Of a stretch of 64,000 nt of DNA, positions 1 through 8,101 are shown in pieces. The DNA comes from Niveibacterium umoris (GTDB lineage: Bacteria > Pseudomonadota > Gammaproteobacteria > Burkholderiales > Rhodocyclaceae). The stretch covers positions 496,001 through 560,000 of the forward strand of contig NZ_JACIET010000001.1 of NCBI RefSeq assembly GCF_014197015.1, read 5' to 3'. The notes below the pieces were generated by a model that made no database searches, was not told the origin of the DNA, and saw only the letters and a program-made list of their open reading frames with translations. A program made the position numbers and the translations under genes. Numbering within the stretch: position 1 is the first letter of the stretch; every line of letters begins with the position of its first letter.

Positions 1-2
1 GT

Positions 3-851
3 ACGCTTTCCGGGTCCGACAAGGTGCATGCCGTCGGCTATTGCATTGGCGGGACGGGCCTGTCGATGTACATGGCATGGGCCAACCGGCGCTATGCACC
101 TGAGGCGATGCCAGTGGCCCACTGGACTTTGTTCACGACCTTGGTCGACTTCGCCAAGCCGGGCGACGTCGAGGTCTTCATCGATGAGGGAAGCGTCAGG
201 TACTTGACCCGGGCGATGGAGCAGCGTGGCTATCTGGATGGGCGCGACATGGCGACCTCGTTCAGGCTGCTCAGATCGAACCCCTTGATCTGGCAGTACG
301 TGGTTCAGGGCTACCTGATGGGCGAGAAGCCGCCGGCGTTCGACGTCTTGTACTGGAACATGGATACGACCCGAATGCCGTATGCCATGCATGCGTGGTA
401 CTTGCGCGAGCTCTACTTGCAGAACAAGCTGATCGAACCCGACGCGCTGTCGGTGGCGGGCGAGTCAATTGATCTGGGGCGGATCAATCAGCCGCTCTAT
501 GCAGTAGCCGCTGAAGACGATCACATCGCGCCTTGGCGCCAGGCGTTTCGCGTGATGAATTTCGTCCGCGGCGAAAAACGCTTCGTCTTGTCATCCAGTG
601 GTCACATCCTTGGCATTGTGAATCCGCCGGTGCAACCGCCCAAGCGTGAGTACTGGATCGCGACCGCACATCGCACCGACAGTGCCCATGCGTGGCGCGA
701 ACGGGCGGAACATCTTGCTGGAAGCTGGTGGGAGGACTGGACGGCGTGGTTGGGGGAACGCTGCGGCGAGCAAGTCGCACCGCCTCCGCTCGCTACGGCA
801 GCCTATCCGGAGCTCGCGGCTGCGCCTGGCGAATACGTGCTTGAGCGTTGA
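3..851 (+). CDS. phaC: Class I poly(3-hydroxyalkanoate) synthase, C-terminal part (5' end outside window)
   Basis: The reading frame is open from base 3 with no start, so only the C-terminal 282 residues are present. PHA synthase polymerises hydroxyacyl-CoA into storage polyester at the granule surface. All three catalytic elements of the alpha/beta-hydrolase fold are visible: the lipase-like box GYCIGGT carrying the nucleophilic Cys, the Asp in AAEDDHIAPW, and the His in SSSGHILGIVNPP. The last motif and the neighbouring W-rich tail are typical of class I (single-subunit) enzymes. The gene ends 16 bases before the next start, so the two may be cotranscribed. Identification is firm; the missing N-terminus prevents a length check. 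Confidence 0.93.
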   Translation, partial: TLSGSDKVHAVGYCIGGTGLSMYMAWANRRYAPEAMPVAHWTLFTTLVDFAKPGDVEVFIDEGSVRYLTRAMEQRGYLDGRDMATSFRLLRSNPLIWQYVVQGYLMGEKPPAFDVLYWNMDTTRMPYAMHAWYLRELYLQNKLIEPDALSVAGESIDLGRINQPLYAVAAEDDHIAPWRQAFRVMNFVRGEKRFVLSSSGHILGIVNPPVQPPKREYWIATAHRTDSAHAWRERAEHLAGSWWEDWTAWLGERCGEQVAPPPLATAAYPELAAAPGEYVLER

Positions 852-867
852 ACTGGCGGCAATCGGG

Positions 868-1248
868 GTGGATTACGTCTGGCTCAAGGGCGTCCACGTT
901 GGCTGCGCGATCATCTCCGGGTGCGGATTCGTCGCCCGAGGCGTAGGCGTGATGCGATCCGCCTCGTGGGTCGAGCGACGCTGGGTCCGGATCGTGCCGC
1001 ACGTTGTGGATTCGATACTTCTTGCGTCAGCGATTGCGCTTGCTTGTGCGCTCGGCGTGGTGCCGGTTCGAAATGATTGGCTGAGCGCCAAAGTTGTGGC
1101 GCTGCTGGCCTATGTGATGCTCGGCAGCGTTGCGCTCAAACGTGGGCGGACAGACAAAGAAAAAGCGGCCGCTTTCGCGGCCGCCTTGGCGGTATTCGGC
1201 TACATCGTGTCGGTAGCGCACACGCATAGCCCGATCCCGTGGCGCTGA
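868..1248 (+). CDS. SirB2-family small integral membrane protein
   Basis: The product has 126 residues with about four hydrophobic segments and the opening DYVWLKGVHVGCAIISG, which resembles the SirB2 family (invasion-gene up-regulator homologues; molecular role not established). I chose GTG 868 because family members begin right before the (D)Y..LK..H motif; a TTG at 841 would overlap the phaC stop. The stop codon abuts the stop of the convergent fnr gene with no bases between them. The frame also contains a stem-loop that looks like the fnr terminator (1156-1184), which here encodes an Ala-rich KEKAAAFAAAL stretch. Function is unknown. Confidence 0.7.
   Translation: MDYVWLKGVHVGCAIISGCGFVARGVGVMRSASWVERRWVRIVPHVVDSILLASAIALACALGVVPVRNDWLSAKVVALLAYVMLGSVALKRGRTDKEKAAAFAAALAVFGYIVSVAHTHSPIPWR
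1156..1184 (-). terminator. Intrinsic terminator of fnr inside the sirB2 frame
   Basis: GCGGCCGC (1165-1172) and GCGGCCGC (1177-1184) form a perfect 8-bp stem with a 4-base loop. On the minus strand the hairpin is followed by a T-rich run (complement of 1156-1164). It lies about 65 bases beyond the fnr stop and has the right polarity for fnr only. On the plus strand it is coding sequence of the SirB2-like gene. Confidence 0.7.
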
Positions 1249-1989
1249 TCAGACGTTTGCGCGACCGATCAGGCGGCGCAGGCCTTCAGCATCCAGGATC
1301 TGGATGTGCTTCTGATGGACGCTGATCAGTCCGTCATCCTGGAACTTCGAGAATGCGCGGCTCACTGTTTCGAGTTTCAGTCCAAGGTAAGACCCGATCT
1401 CTTCGCGCGTCATCCGCAGGTGGAACTCGGACGCCGAATAGCCCCTCAAGCGCATGCGTTGCGACAGGTTGATCAGGAAGGCGGCCAGCCGCTCTTCCGC
1501 TCGCATCGAACCGAGCAGCATCATGATGCCCTGTTCGCGCACGATCTCGCGGCTCATGAACTTGTGGAACTGACGCTGCAAGGGTTCGATCCGGCGTGAC
1601 AGTTCCTCAAGGCGCTCGAACGGGATCATGCAGACGTCGGAATCCTCCAGCGCCACGGCATTGCAGACGTGGCGGTCGGTCGAGATGCCGTCGAGTCCGA
1701 GGATCTCGCCAGCCATCTGGAAGCCGGTGACCTGATCGCGACCATCTTCGGTCAGGATGTCGGTTTTGAAGAAACCGGTCCGAATCGCGTAGATCGCCTC
1801 GAAGGGTTCGCCCGCGCGGTAAAGGTGCTGCTGCCGCTTCACTTTCTTTCGCGCAGTGATGAGTCCGTCGATGCGTTCAAGATCGACATCGTCGAGCCCG
1901 ACCGGCAGACAGAGTTCCTTAAGATTACATTGGGTGCACGCAGTTCGCAGGTTTACGGCCGTCAGCGCAATGGTGGCGGGTTTTTCCAA
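1249..1989 (-). CDS. fnr: FNR/Anr-type oxygen-sensing transcription regulator
   Basis: This CRP/FNR-family regulator is a dimer with a [4Fe-4S] cluster that controls anaerobic and microaerobic genes. Counting from TTG 1989, the cluster cysteines are C18, C21, C27 and C120, nearly the E. coli FNR positions (20, 23, 29, 122). A cyclic-nucleotide-like beta-barrel is followed by a helix-turn-helix with the ExxSR recognition signature (LETVSR) that reads TTGAT half-sites. There is no ATG start: TTG 1989 has GGAG eight bases upstream, and TTG 2022 is also possible, but an FNR box overlaps it. The gene is divergent from hemN, a classic FNR target. Function is firm, the start is uncertain. Confidence 0.92.
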   Translation of the reverse strand: MEKPATIALTAVNLRTACTQCNLKELCLPVGLDDVDLERIDGLITARKKVKRQQHLYRAGEPFEAIYAIRTGFFKTDILTEDGRDQVTGFQMAGEILGLDGISTDRHVCNAVALEDSDVCMIPFERLEELSRRIEPLQRQFHKFMSREIVREQGIMMLLGSMRAEERLAAFLINLSQRMRLRGYSASEFHLRMTREEIGSYLGLKLETVSRAFSKFQDDGLISVHQKHIQILDAEGLRRLIGRANV

Positions 1990-2012
1990 GTCTGGTGCTC
2001 CAAGTGGGCTAG

Positions 2013-2026
2013 TTGATGGCAATCAA
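2013..2026. promoter_or_regulatory. FNR box in the fnr-hemN intergenic region
   Basis: TTGAT-GGCA-ATCAA is an exact match to the FNR consensus TTGAT-N4-ATCAA. Its centre is 63 bases upstream of the hemN ATG, which would place a class II (-41.5) hemN transcript start near 2061. It is also just upstream of the preferred fnr start, so autoregulation is possible. The site is read directly; the target assignment is inferred. Confidence 0.85.
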
Positions 2027-2082
2027 ACGGCTCCTACGGAGTTCATGACACCTTCCGGCATCCACAGAGAGAAAACAAAACA

Positions 2083-3477
2083 ATGAATCAAATTGAGCAG
2101 ATGCCGGTCTTCGACCGCGATCTCATCCGCCGCTTCGACGTTTCAGGTCCGCGCTACACGTCTTACCCGACGGCGGACCGCTTCAATGAGGGCTTCGGAC
2201 GCACCGACTTCGCAAGACATCTGGGTCTGCGAGCGCAGGGCGGCCTGATGAAACCCCTCTCATTATATTTCCACATTCCGTTCTGCGATACGGTCTGCTT
2301 CTATTGCGCGTGCAACAAGATCGTCACGAAGGATCGCAGTCGTGCCGAACGTTACCTCCAGTACCTCGACAAAGAGATGGGTCTGGTCGCGGCGCAACTC
2401 GCCGGATCCCGCCTGGTTTCGCAGATGCACTGGGGCGGCGGTACGCCGACCTTCCTGTCGGACAGTGAAATCCGCGAACTGTTCCGCGCCATCCGTAGTC
2501 ATTTCACGCTGACCGAAGGGGGCGAGTATTCGATCGAGGTCGATCCCCGGCGGGTCTCGGCTGAAACGGTCGCGCTCCTTGGTGCCGAAGGCTTCAACCG
2601 GATGAGCGTCGGTGTGCAGGATTTCGATCCGGTCGTGCAGGCAGCGGTCAATCGAATCCAGTCTGTCGATGAGACGGCTTCGGTCATCAACGCCGCGCGC
2701 GCCAATGGTTTCCGGTCCGTCAGCATTGATCTAATCTACGGCCTGCCGTTCCAGAGCGTCGAGCGCGTGAGCCGCACGCTGGACACCGTTCTGAGCCTTT
2801 CGCCGGACCGCCTCGCGCTGTACAACTACGCTCATCTGCCGACGCGATTCATGCCGCAGCGGCGCATCAACGCGGCGGATCTGCCGAGTGCCGATCAGAA
2901 GCTTGAAATACTGGGCATGGCGATCGACAAACTCACGCGCGCCGGCTACGTGTTCATCGGTATGGATCACTTCGCCAAACCTGACGACGAGATGGCCGTG
3001 GCGCAGCGGAATGGGCGCTTGTACCGCAATTTCCAGGGTTATTCGACGCATTCGGACTGCGATCTGCTCGGATTCGGCGTTTCTTCGATCGGCAAGGTGG
3101 GCTCCGCCTACATCCAGTCGGCGAAGACTCTGGAGGACTACTACGCATCGATCGACCGCGATGAACTGCCTGTGGTGCGCGGATACGAGATGAGTTTCGA
3201 CGACCAGCTCCGGTATGCGGTCATCCAGAGTCTGATGTGTCACTTCGAGATCGATTTCGGCGCCTTCGAACAGGGTTGGGGCATCAAATTCTCCGACTAC
3301 TTTGCGCAGGAACTCGAGGCATTGCGCGGTCACGAGCGCGATGGTTTGTGCACCGTCACACCGCATGGCGTGGAAGTCAGCGTCCCGGGGCGCATGCTCG
3401 CTCGCGTCCTGGCCATGGTGTTCGACGCGCATCTGCGCAGCGACCGCGAAGTGGTGCGCTACTCGAAGGTGATCTGA
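2083..3477 (+). CDS. hemN: Oxygen-independent coproporphyrinogen III dehydrogenase (HemN)
   Basis: The 464-residue protein matches the usual HemN length (about 455-470). It is a radical-SAM enzyme that converts coproporphyrinogen III to protoporphyrinogen IX without oxygen. The cluster motif CxxxCxxC is at C68, C72 and C75, followed by the extra Cys (C77) typical of HemN. The glycine motif GGGTPTFL and YGLP follow in order. ATG 2083 is preceded by AGAGAG. It is divergent from fnr with an FNR box between them, so induction under low oxygen is likely. The downstream membrane protein completes an anr-hemN-TauE/DsbD_2 arrangement also known near cbb3 oxidase genes in other proteobacteria. Confidence 0.96.
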   Translation: MNQIEQMPVFDRDLIRRFDVSGPRYTSYPTADRFNEGFGRTDFARHLGLRAQGGLMKPLSLYFHIPFCDTVCFYCACNKIVTKDRSRAERYLQYLDKEMGLVAAQLAGSRLVSQMHWGGGTPTFLSDSEIRELFRAIRSHFTLTEGGEYSIEVDPRRVSAETVALLGAEGFNRMSVGVQDFDPVVQAAVNRIQSVDETASVINAARANGFRSVSIDLIYGLPFQSVERVSRTLDTVLSLSPDRLALYNYAHLPTRFMPQRRINAADLPSADQKLEILGMAIDKLTRAGYVFIGMDHFAKPDDEMAVAQRNGRLYRNFQGYSTHSDCDLLGFGVSSIGKVGSAYIQSAKTLEDYYASIDRDELPVVRGYEMSFDDQLRYAVIQSLMCHFEIDFGAFEQGWGIKFSDYFAQELEALRGHERDGLCTVTPHGVEVSVPGRMLARVLAMVFDAHLRSDREVVRYSKVI

Positions 3478-3547
3478 ACGCGGGGCTGCGGGCGCTACAC
3501 TGGCCTCCTTTTCCGCTCGGCGGGTGCAATAAACTGCCGCGAACTGC

Positions 3548-4261
3548 ATGCCTGAAGCTGGATACTTTGCCGCCGCACTGATCGGCCTGTTGGGAGGGAC
3601 GCACTGCGTTGGCATGTGCGGCGGACTGGTTGCCGCGCTCACGGTCAATCTACCAGGGCAGGCCCGCACGTCGGCCTTGTTGCCGATACACCTCGCGTAC
3701 AACCTTGGTCGGATAAGCAGTTACACCCTGGCCGGGTGCTTCATGGGTGCGGTGGGGTCGACTGGCTTCCTTCTCAACCGAATCTTGCCAGTGCAGATGG
3801 CGTTCTACGTTGCGGCAAACGTCATGCTGCTGTTGCTTGGGCTCTACCTGACCGGCTTGACCGCGCCGCTGGCGCCGATTGAGCGCTTGGGCGGCGTTTT
3901 ATGGTCGCGCTTGCGACCGTATGGTGCGAGATTCATTCCTGCCCGCAGTCCGCTGACGGCCTATCCGCTCGGGTTGATCTGGGGATTCGTGCCGTGCGGG
4001 CTTGTCTACAGCATTCTTGCAACGGCATTGGTGTCTGGGTCGGCGCTTCGCGGTGCGACGCTGATGCTTGCCTTTGGCGTGGGCACCTTACCCAATCTGC
4101 TGCTTGCAGGCATGTTTGCGGTGAAGTTGCGAGCTGTTCTGCAGCGGCGCTGGCTGCGTTTGGGCGCTGGGCTCACCGTGATAGCGTTTGGCGCATTCGG
4201 GCTTGCCAATGCCAGCTCTCTGGGCGGCAAGCTATGGCAGGGCGTGATCTGCCATGTATGA
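3548..4261 (+). CDS. TauE/SafE- or DsbD_2-like membrane protein (urease-accessory/cytochrome biogenesis type)
   Basis: The 237-residue protein has about six to seven hydrophobic segments. The opening GLLGGTHCVGMCGGL and the internal GFVPCGLVYS, each with conserved Cys, are hallmarks of the sulfite-exporter/DsbD_2 group found beside ccoGHIS, hemN and anr in other proteobacteria. The substrate is not known; a role in metal handling or cytochrome oxidase maturation is inferred from that neighbourhood. It begins 70 bases after hemN and is followed closely by a stress protein and a metal-binding protein, which fits a small low-oxygen/metal operon. Confidence 0.75.
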   Translation: MPEAGYFAAALIGLLGGTHCVGMCGGLVAALTVNLPGQARTSALLPIHLAYNLGRISSYTLAGCFMGAVGSTGFLLNRILPVQMAFYVAANVMLLLLGLYLTGLTAPLAPIERLGGVLWSRLRPYGARFIPARSPLTAYPLGLIWGFVPCGLVYSILATALVSGSALRGATLMLAFGVGTLPNLLLAGMFAVKLRAVLQRRWLRLGAGLTVIAFGAFGLANASSLGGKLWQGVICHV

Positions 4262-4276
4262 AGGAGGGGATTGACG

Positions 4277-4702
4277 ATGAAAATCCTGCTGGCCACCGAT
4301 GGCTCGGCCGCATCGCTCGCGGCAATCGACGCGTTGCTGCGCGCCTTGAGCTTTTTCGCCGCGCCGCCTGCGTTGACACTGGTTACGGTTCATAACCCTG
4401 TGCCGATGACGTTTGCGACACGACATATCGAGAGCAGTGCGCTGGATCGTTATTACTCCGACGAAGGCCGCATCGCGTTGGCGCCGGCAGCGAGCCGGTT
4501 GAGGGCTGCTGGATTGAGTTTTGATGAGCAGGTATTGGTCGGTCAACCCGCTGAAACGATCGTCGCTTATGCGGTCGACCGCGGATGCGACTGGATCTGG
4601 TTGGGCGCGCGCGGCCACAGCGTGCTGGAAAAAGTTCTCGTAGGTTCAGTCGCGGCGAGGGTTGTTCAGCTGGCGCACTGCCCGGTTATGGTTGCGAGGT
4701 GA
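4277..4702 (+). CDS. Universal stress protein, UspA family
   Basis: The 141-residue protein has the single Usp fold: an N-terminal KILLATDGSAAS strand and loop, and a C-terminal ATP-binding-type GARGHS-x9-GSVAARVVQLAHCPVMV motif. That G-2x-G-9x-G(S/T) pattern marks the nucleotide-binding subgroup. I chose ATG 4277 because it has AAGGAGG seven bases upstream; an in-frame TTG at 4271 has no such spacing. Its ribosome site overlaps the end of the membrane-protein gene, indicating one transcript. Usp proteins are often FNR/Anr-controlled under oxygen limitation, which suits the location, though no FNR box is seen directly before it. Confidence 0.88.
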   Translation: MKILLATDGSAASLAAIDALLRALSFFAAPPALTLVTVHNPVPMTFATRHIESSALDRYYSDEGRIALAPAASRLRAAGLSFDEQVLVGQPAETIVAYAVDRGCDWIWLGARGHSVLEKVLVGSVAARVVQLAHCPVMVAR

Positions 4703-4706
4703 AGTG

Positions 4707-4913
4707 ATGGAAACGGTTACGTTCAAAGTCAGTGGCATGAGTTGCCAAGGCTGTGTCGGCTCGGTCGAGCGGGTTCTGAAAGCGCAGGAGGGGGTCGCCA
4801 CGGCCATCGTGTCGCTTGATGCGGCTCAGGCGACCGTCGAATTCGATCCGGATCGGGTGTCCTTGCCAGTGCTGCAGGCTGCGGTGCGAGGCGCAGGCTT
4901 CGAAACCGACTGA
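4707..4913 (+). CDS. Small heavy-metal-associated (CopZ-like) copper chaperone
   Basis: The 68-residue protein is a stand-alone HMA domain with the metal-binding motif GMSCQGC (C13 and C16), the size of CopZ/Atx1-type chaperones that carry Cu(I) to P-type ATPases. It starts five bases after the stress-protein gene with GTGA just upstream, so it is translationally linked to it. An upstream in-frame ATG at 4662 lies inside the neighbour's coding region and was not chosen. No copper ATPase is present in the window, so the partner is unknown. Confidence 0.85.
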   Translation: METVTFKVSGMSCQGCVGSVERVLKAQEGVATAIVSLDAAQATVEFDPDRVSLPVLQAAVRGAGFETD

Positions 4914-4934
4914 CAGCACAAAGGCAAAACGCAA

Positions 4935-4960
4935 ACGGCCGCCCTCGGGCGGCCGTATTT
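4935..4960. terminator. Bidirectional intrinsic terminator
   Basis: ACGGCCGCCC (4935-4944) and GGGCGGCCGT (4947-4956) form a 10-bp perfect stem with a two-base loop. The plus side continues with ATTTC and the minus side with TTTGCGTTTT. It lies between the converging CopZ-like gene and hppA and can serve both. Confidence 0.85.
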
Positions 4961-4980
4961 CATGGTGAATCAGCTTGCGG

Positions 4981-7038
4981 TCAGATCATCGGCAGCAGCG
5001 GCACGATCAGCAGCGCCACGATGTTGATGATCTTGATCAGCGGGTTCACTGCCGGGCCGGCCGTGTCCTTGTAGGGGTCGCCCACGGTGTCGCCAGTAAC
5101 GGCGGCCTTGTGGGCTTCGGAGCCCTTGCCACCGAAATGGCCATCTTCGATGTACTTCTTGGCGTTGTCCCACGCACCGCCGCCGGTACACATCGAGATC
5201 GCCACGAACAGGCCGGTCACGATGGTGCCCATCAGCAGGCCGCCGAGGGCTGCCGGTCCGAGGATCAGGCCGACCAGGATCGGTACGACGACCGGAAGCA
5301 GCGACGGAATGATCATTTCCTTGATCGCAGCGCCGGTCAGCATGTCGACGGCCTTGCCGTATTCCGGCTTGCCGGTGCCTTCCATGATGCCCTTGATCTC
5401 GCGGAACTGGCGGCGCACTTCTTCCACCACCGAGCCTGCTGCACGGCCGACCGCTTCCATCGCCATCGCACCGAACAGGTAGGGGATCAGGCCGCCGATG
5501 AAGAGGCCGATGATCACCATGTGGTTCGACAGGTCGAAGGTCACATGCATGTGGCGCGATTCGAGCGCGTGGGTGTAGTCGGCGAAGAGCACCAGTGCGG
5601 CCAGGCCGGCCGAACCGATCGCGTACCCCTTGGTGACGGCCTTGGTCGTGTTGCCGACCGCGTCGAGCGGGTCGGTGATGTCACGCACGCTATCCGGCAA
5701 CTCGGCCATCTCTGCAATGCCGCCGGCGTTGTCGGTGATCGGGCCGTAGGCGTCGAGCGCCACAACGATGCCCGCCATGCTCAGCATCGAGGTCGCTGCG
5801 ACGGCGATGCCAAACAGGCCGGCGAGCTTGAACGCCACGAAGATCGCGATACACACGAACAGTACCGGCCATGCGGTCGACTTCATCGAAACGCCCAGGC
5901 CGGCAATGATGTTGGTGCCATGGCCGGTGGTCGAAGCCTGAGCGATGTGCTGAACCGGCTTGTAATCGGTGCCTGTGTAGTACTCGGTGATCCACACCAT
6001 CGCAGCCGTCAGCACCAGGCCGACGACGCAGGCGCCGAACAGCGAGAGCGCAGTAATGCTGTCGCCGCTGGCCAGTTGCACGGGCTGCGGGAAAAGCGCG
6101 TTGGTGACGAAATAGAAGGCGATCAGCGACAGCACGCCCGCAACGGCGAGGCCGCGGTAGAGCGCCGGCATCACGTTCTTCATGCCGGGGCTGGCCTTGA
6201 CGAAGCTGCAGCCGATGATCGAGGCGATGATCGACACACCGCCGAGCAGCAGCGGGTAGATCACGGCATTGAGCGGTGCGCCGGCGACCATCAGCGCGCC
6301 CAGCGCCATCGTTGCGATCAGCGTCACGGCGTAGGTCTCGAACAAGTCCGCAGCCATGCCAGCGCAGTCGCCGACGTTGTCACCGACGTTATCCGCGATC
6401 ACCGCCGGGTTGCGCGGGTCATCTTCCGGGATGCCGGCTTCAACCTTGCCGACCAGGTCGGCACCGACGTCCGCACCCTTGGTGAAGATGCCGCCGCCCA
6501 GACGCGCGAAGATCGAAATCAGCGACGAGCCGAAGGCAAAGCCGAGAAGGGGCTTCAAAGTTGCCGAGTCAGCGACCGTGGCCCCCTTGCTGACGTACCA
6601 GAAGAAAAGGCCGACGCCGAGCAGGCCAAGGCCAACCACCAGCATGCCGGTGATCGCGCCGCCGCGGAACGCAACGTTCAGCGCCGGTCCGATGCCTTTG
6701 GTGGCCGCTTGCGCGGTGCGCACGTTGGCGCGTACCGACACGTTCATGCCGATGAAGCCACAGGCACCGGACAGCACGGCGCCGATCACGAAGCCAATTG
6801 CGGTGGTCAGATCGAGGAAAACGCCGATGAGGACTGCAAGGACCACGCCGACGACGGCGATCGTCCTGTACTGCCTTGCGAGGTAAGCCGCAGCCCCTTG
6901 CTGGATGGCGCCCGCAATCTCCTGCATGCGTGCGTTTCCGGGGTCCTGCGAAAGAATCCAGCTGCGAGAAATGAAGCCGTAAAGCACGGCAGCAAGGCCA
7001 CAGGCCAAGGCGAAATACAGCGCCATGGTCGTCGACAT
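4981..7038 (-). CDS. hppA: K+-insensitive H+-translocating membrane pyrophosphatase
   Basis: The 685-residue protein is the usual length for bacterial membrane pyrophosphatases and has about 16 transmembrane segments. It hydrolyses PPi and pumps protons across the inner membrane. The substrate region [23 protein letters not shown] followed by DNVGDNVGD is intact. The sequence GNTTKA (about residues 462-467) has Lys where K+-dependent enzymes have Ala, which marks the K+-insensitive H+-pumping class. ATG 7036-7038 has AAAGGAG upstream. It is divergent from the soluble pyrophosphatase gene, so both PPi-consuming enzymes share one intergenic region of 270 bases in which I see no further gene. 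Confidence 0.95.
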   Translation of the reverse strand: MSTTMALYFALACGLAAVLYGFISRSWILSQDPGNARMQEIAGAIQQGAAAYLARQYRTIAVVGVVLAVLIGVFLDLTTAIGFVIGAVLSGACGFIGMNVSVRANVRTAQAATKGIGPALNVAFRGGAITGMLVVGLGLLGVGLFFWYVSKGATVADSATLKPLLGFAFGSSLISIFARLGGGIFTKGADVGADLVGKVEAGIPEDDPRNPAVIADNVGDNVGDCAGMAADLFETYAVTLIATMALGALMVAGAPLNAVIYPLLLGGVSIIASIIGCSFVKASPGMKNVMPALYRGLAVAGVLSLIAFYFVTNALFPQPVQLASGDSITALSLFGACVVGLVLTAAMVWITEYYTGTDYKPVQHIAQASTTGHGTNIIAGLGVSMKSTAWPVLFVCIAIFVAFKLAGLFGIAVAATSMLSMAGIVVALDAYGPITDNAGGIAEMAELPDSVRDITDPLDAVGNTTKAVTKGYAIGSAGLAALVLFADYTHALESRHMHVTFDLSNHMVIIGLFIGGLIPYLFGAMAMEAVGRAAGSVVEEVRRQFREIKGIMEGTGKPEYGKAVDMLTGAAIKEMIIPSLLPVVVPILVGLILGPAALGGLLMGTIVTGLFVAISMCTGGGAWDNAKKYIEDGHFGGKGSEAHKAAVTGDTVGDPYKDTAGPAVNPLIKIINIVALLIVPLLPMI

Positions 7039-7308
7039 AGGGGCAACTCCTTTGTTTTGGAAGGTTCAACTGCCTGAAGCGACTCTCTTGGCGTCCGTGT
7101 CGTTGTTATTTTGCGATCGCGGGCGCCCGGGCATCCTAATGGAGGCTCGTCGCCCATGGCAACGCGGTTCTTGAGGCGTCTGATCCAGCGCAAGTCCGCT
7201 ACGCGCCTGGGATGCGCATCGAGTACTTGGGTGCAGTGCAGCAAGCCGTAAGCTTCGGGTGATAAAATTCAATCCGCGCGTTCCCAAATCACACAGAGAG
7301 AACAGAAC

Positions 7309-7836
7309 ATGAGCCTTCACAACGTGACGCCGGGCAGCAAGGCCCCGGGCGAGTTCAACGTCATCATCGAGATCCCGGCCCACGCCGACCCGATCAAGTA
7401 CGAAGTCGACAAAGAAACCGGCGCCATGTTCGTCGACCGGTTCATGGGTACTTCGATGCACTATCCGTGCAACTATGGCTATATACCCTGCACGATCGCC
7501 GGTGATGGTGACCCGGTCGATGTGCTCGTGGTGACGCCGTTTCCGCTCCTGCCCGGCATTGTTGTCCGCTGCCGGGCAATCGGGCTGCTGAAGATGCAGG
7601 ACGAGGGCGGCGAAGATGCCAAGCTGATCGCAGTGCCGATCAGCAAGACGACCTCGCTGTACGACAAGGTACGCACCCTCGACGATCTGCCGGAACTGCT
7701 GCGCAGCCAGATCGTGCACTTCTTCGAGCACTACAAGGATCTTGAGCCGGGCAAGTGGGTCAAGGTGCTGGGCTGGGGCGGGGAAGAAGAGGCGATCGGC
7801 GAAATCATGGCCGGCATCGCCAAGGCCAAGGGCTGA
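7309..7836 (+). CDS. ppa: Soluble inorganic pyrophosphatase, family I
   Basis: The 175-residue protein matches hexameric bacterial family I enzymes. It hydrolyses PPi to two phosphates in the cytoplasm and drives biosynthetic reactions forward. The signature GDGDPVDVLV with its Mg2+-binding Asp residues is intact, as are the upstream KYEVDK and the later YDKV motifs. ATG 7309 is preceded by AGAGAGAA. The gene stands alone and is followed about 90 bases later by a strong terminator. Confidence 0.96.
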   Translation: MSLHNVTPGSKAPGEFNVIIEIPAHADPIKYEVDKETGAMFVDRFMGTSMHYPCNYGYIPCTIAGDGDPVDVLVVTPFPLLPGIVVRCRAIGLLKMQDEGGEDAKLIAVPISKTTSLYDKVRTLDDLPELLRSQIVHFFEHYKDLEPGKWVKVLGWGGEEEAIGEIMAGIAKAKG

Positions 7837-7923
7837 AATCTTTTCAAATAGCCCTAAAGTTCATCGCAAGAACGATCGTTAATAGATTCGTGGGGTGGTT
7901 CCCACGCATCGACTCTCTCCTTG

Positions 7924-7953
7924 AAGGCCGTCCGCGAGACGGCCTTTTCTTTG
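7924..7953 (+). terminator. Intrinsic terminator after ppa
   Basis: AAGGCCGTC (7924-7932) and GACGGCCTT (7938-7946) form a 9-bp stem with a five-base loop, followed by TTTTCTTT. It separates ppa from the flagellar cluster. Confidence 0.85.
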
Positions 7954-8003
7954 GGCTGACTGCATCCGGTCTGGCGCCTGGCCTTGCCGGACCGCGGCTC
8001 GTG

Positions 8004-8039
8004 CAGGCCCGGCTGCCGGAATAGCGGCAGTTTTCCCCG
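8004..8039. promoter_or_regulatory. Weak tandem CGGCA-N5-TGCCG-like sites upstream of flhB
   Basis: CGGCA-GTTTT-CCCCG (8025-8039, 8 of 10 consensus positions) and a poorer copy ending in TGCCG (8004-8018, 7 of 10) are centred 21 bp apart, as in the stronger pairs before flhF and flgB. No correctly spaced sigma-54 promoter follows, so function is doubtful. Confidence 0.3.
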
Positions 8040-8101
8040 CCTGATCGCAGGCTCATGCCAGACCCCGCTGCCGATAATCCGCTACACGGAGTCAATGGGT
8101 C

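Noticed and set aside
4975-7077. 700-codon open frame on the plus strand opposite hppA
   Set aside because: It is an antisense shadow of a GC-rich gene; the protein is His/Arg/Asp-rich with no recognisable domain, whereas hppA on the other strand is fully conserved.
7157-7252. 31-codon frame between hppA and ppa
   Set aside because: It is too short, without a ribosome site or recognisable features.
8013-8034. CTGCCG-CGGCAG hairpin with TTTT before flhB as a terminator
   Set aside because: The stem is only six base pairs and a much stronger terminator lies 70 bases upstream; the sequence is better explained as part of the regulatory motif family.
8070-8077. GCCGATAA upstream of flhB as a sigma-28 -10 element
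   Set aside because: The -10 is perfect, but no TAAA-like -35 lies 14-16 bases upstream; flhB is also an early or middle gene.
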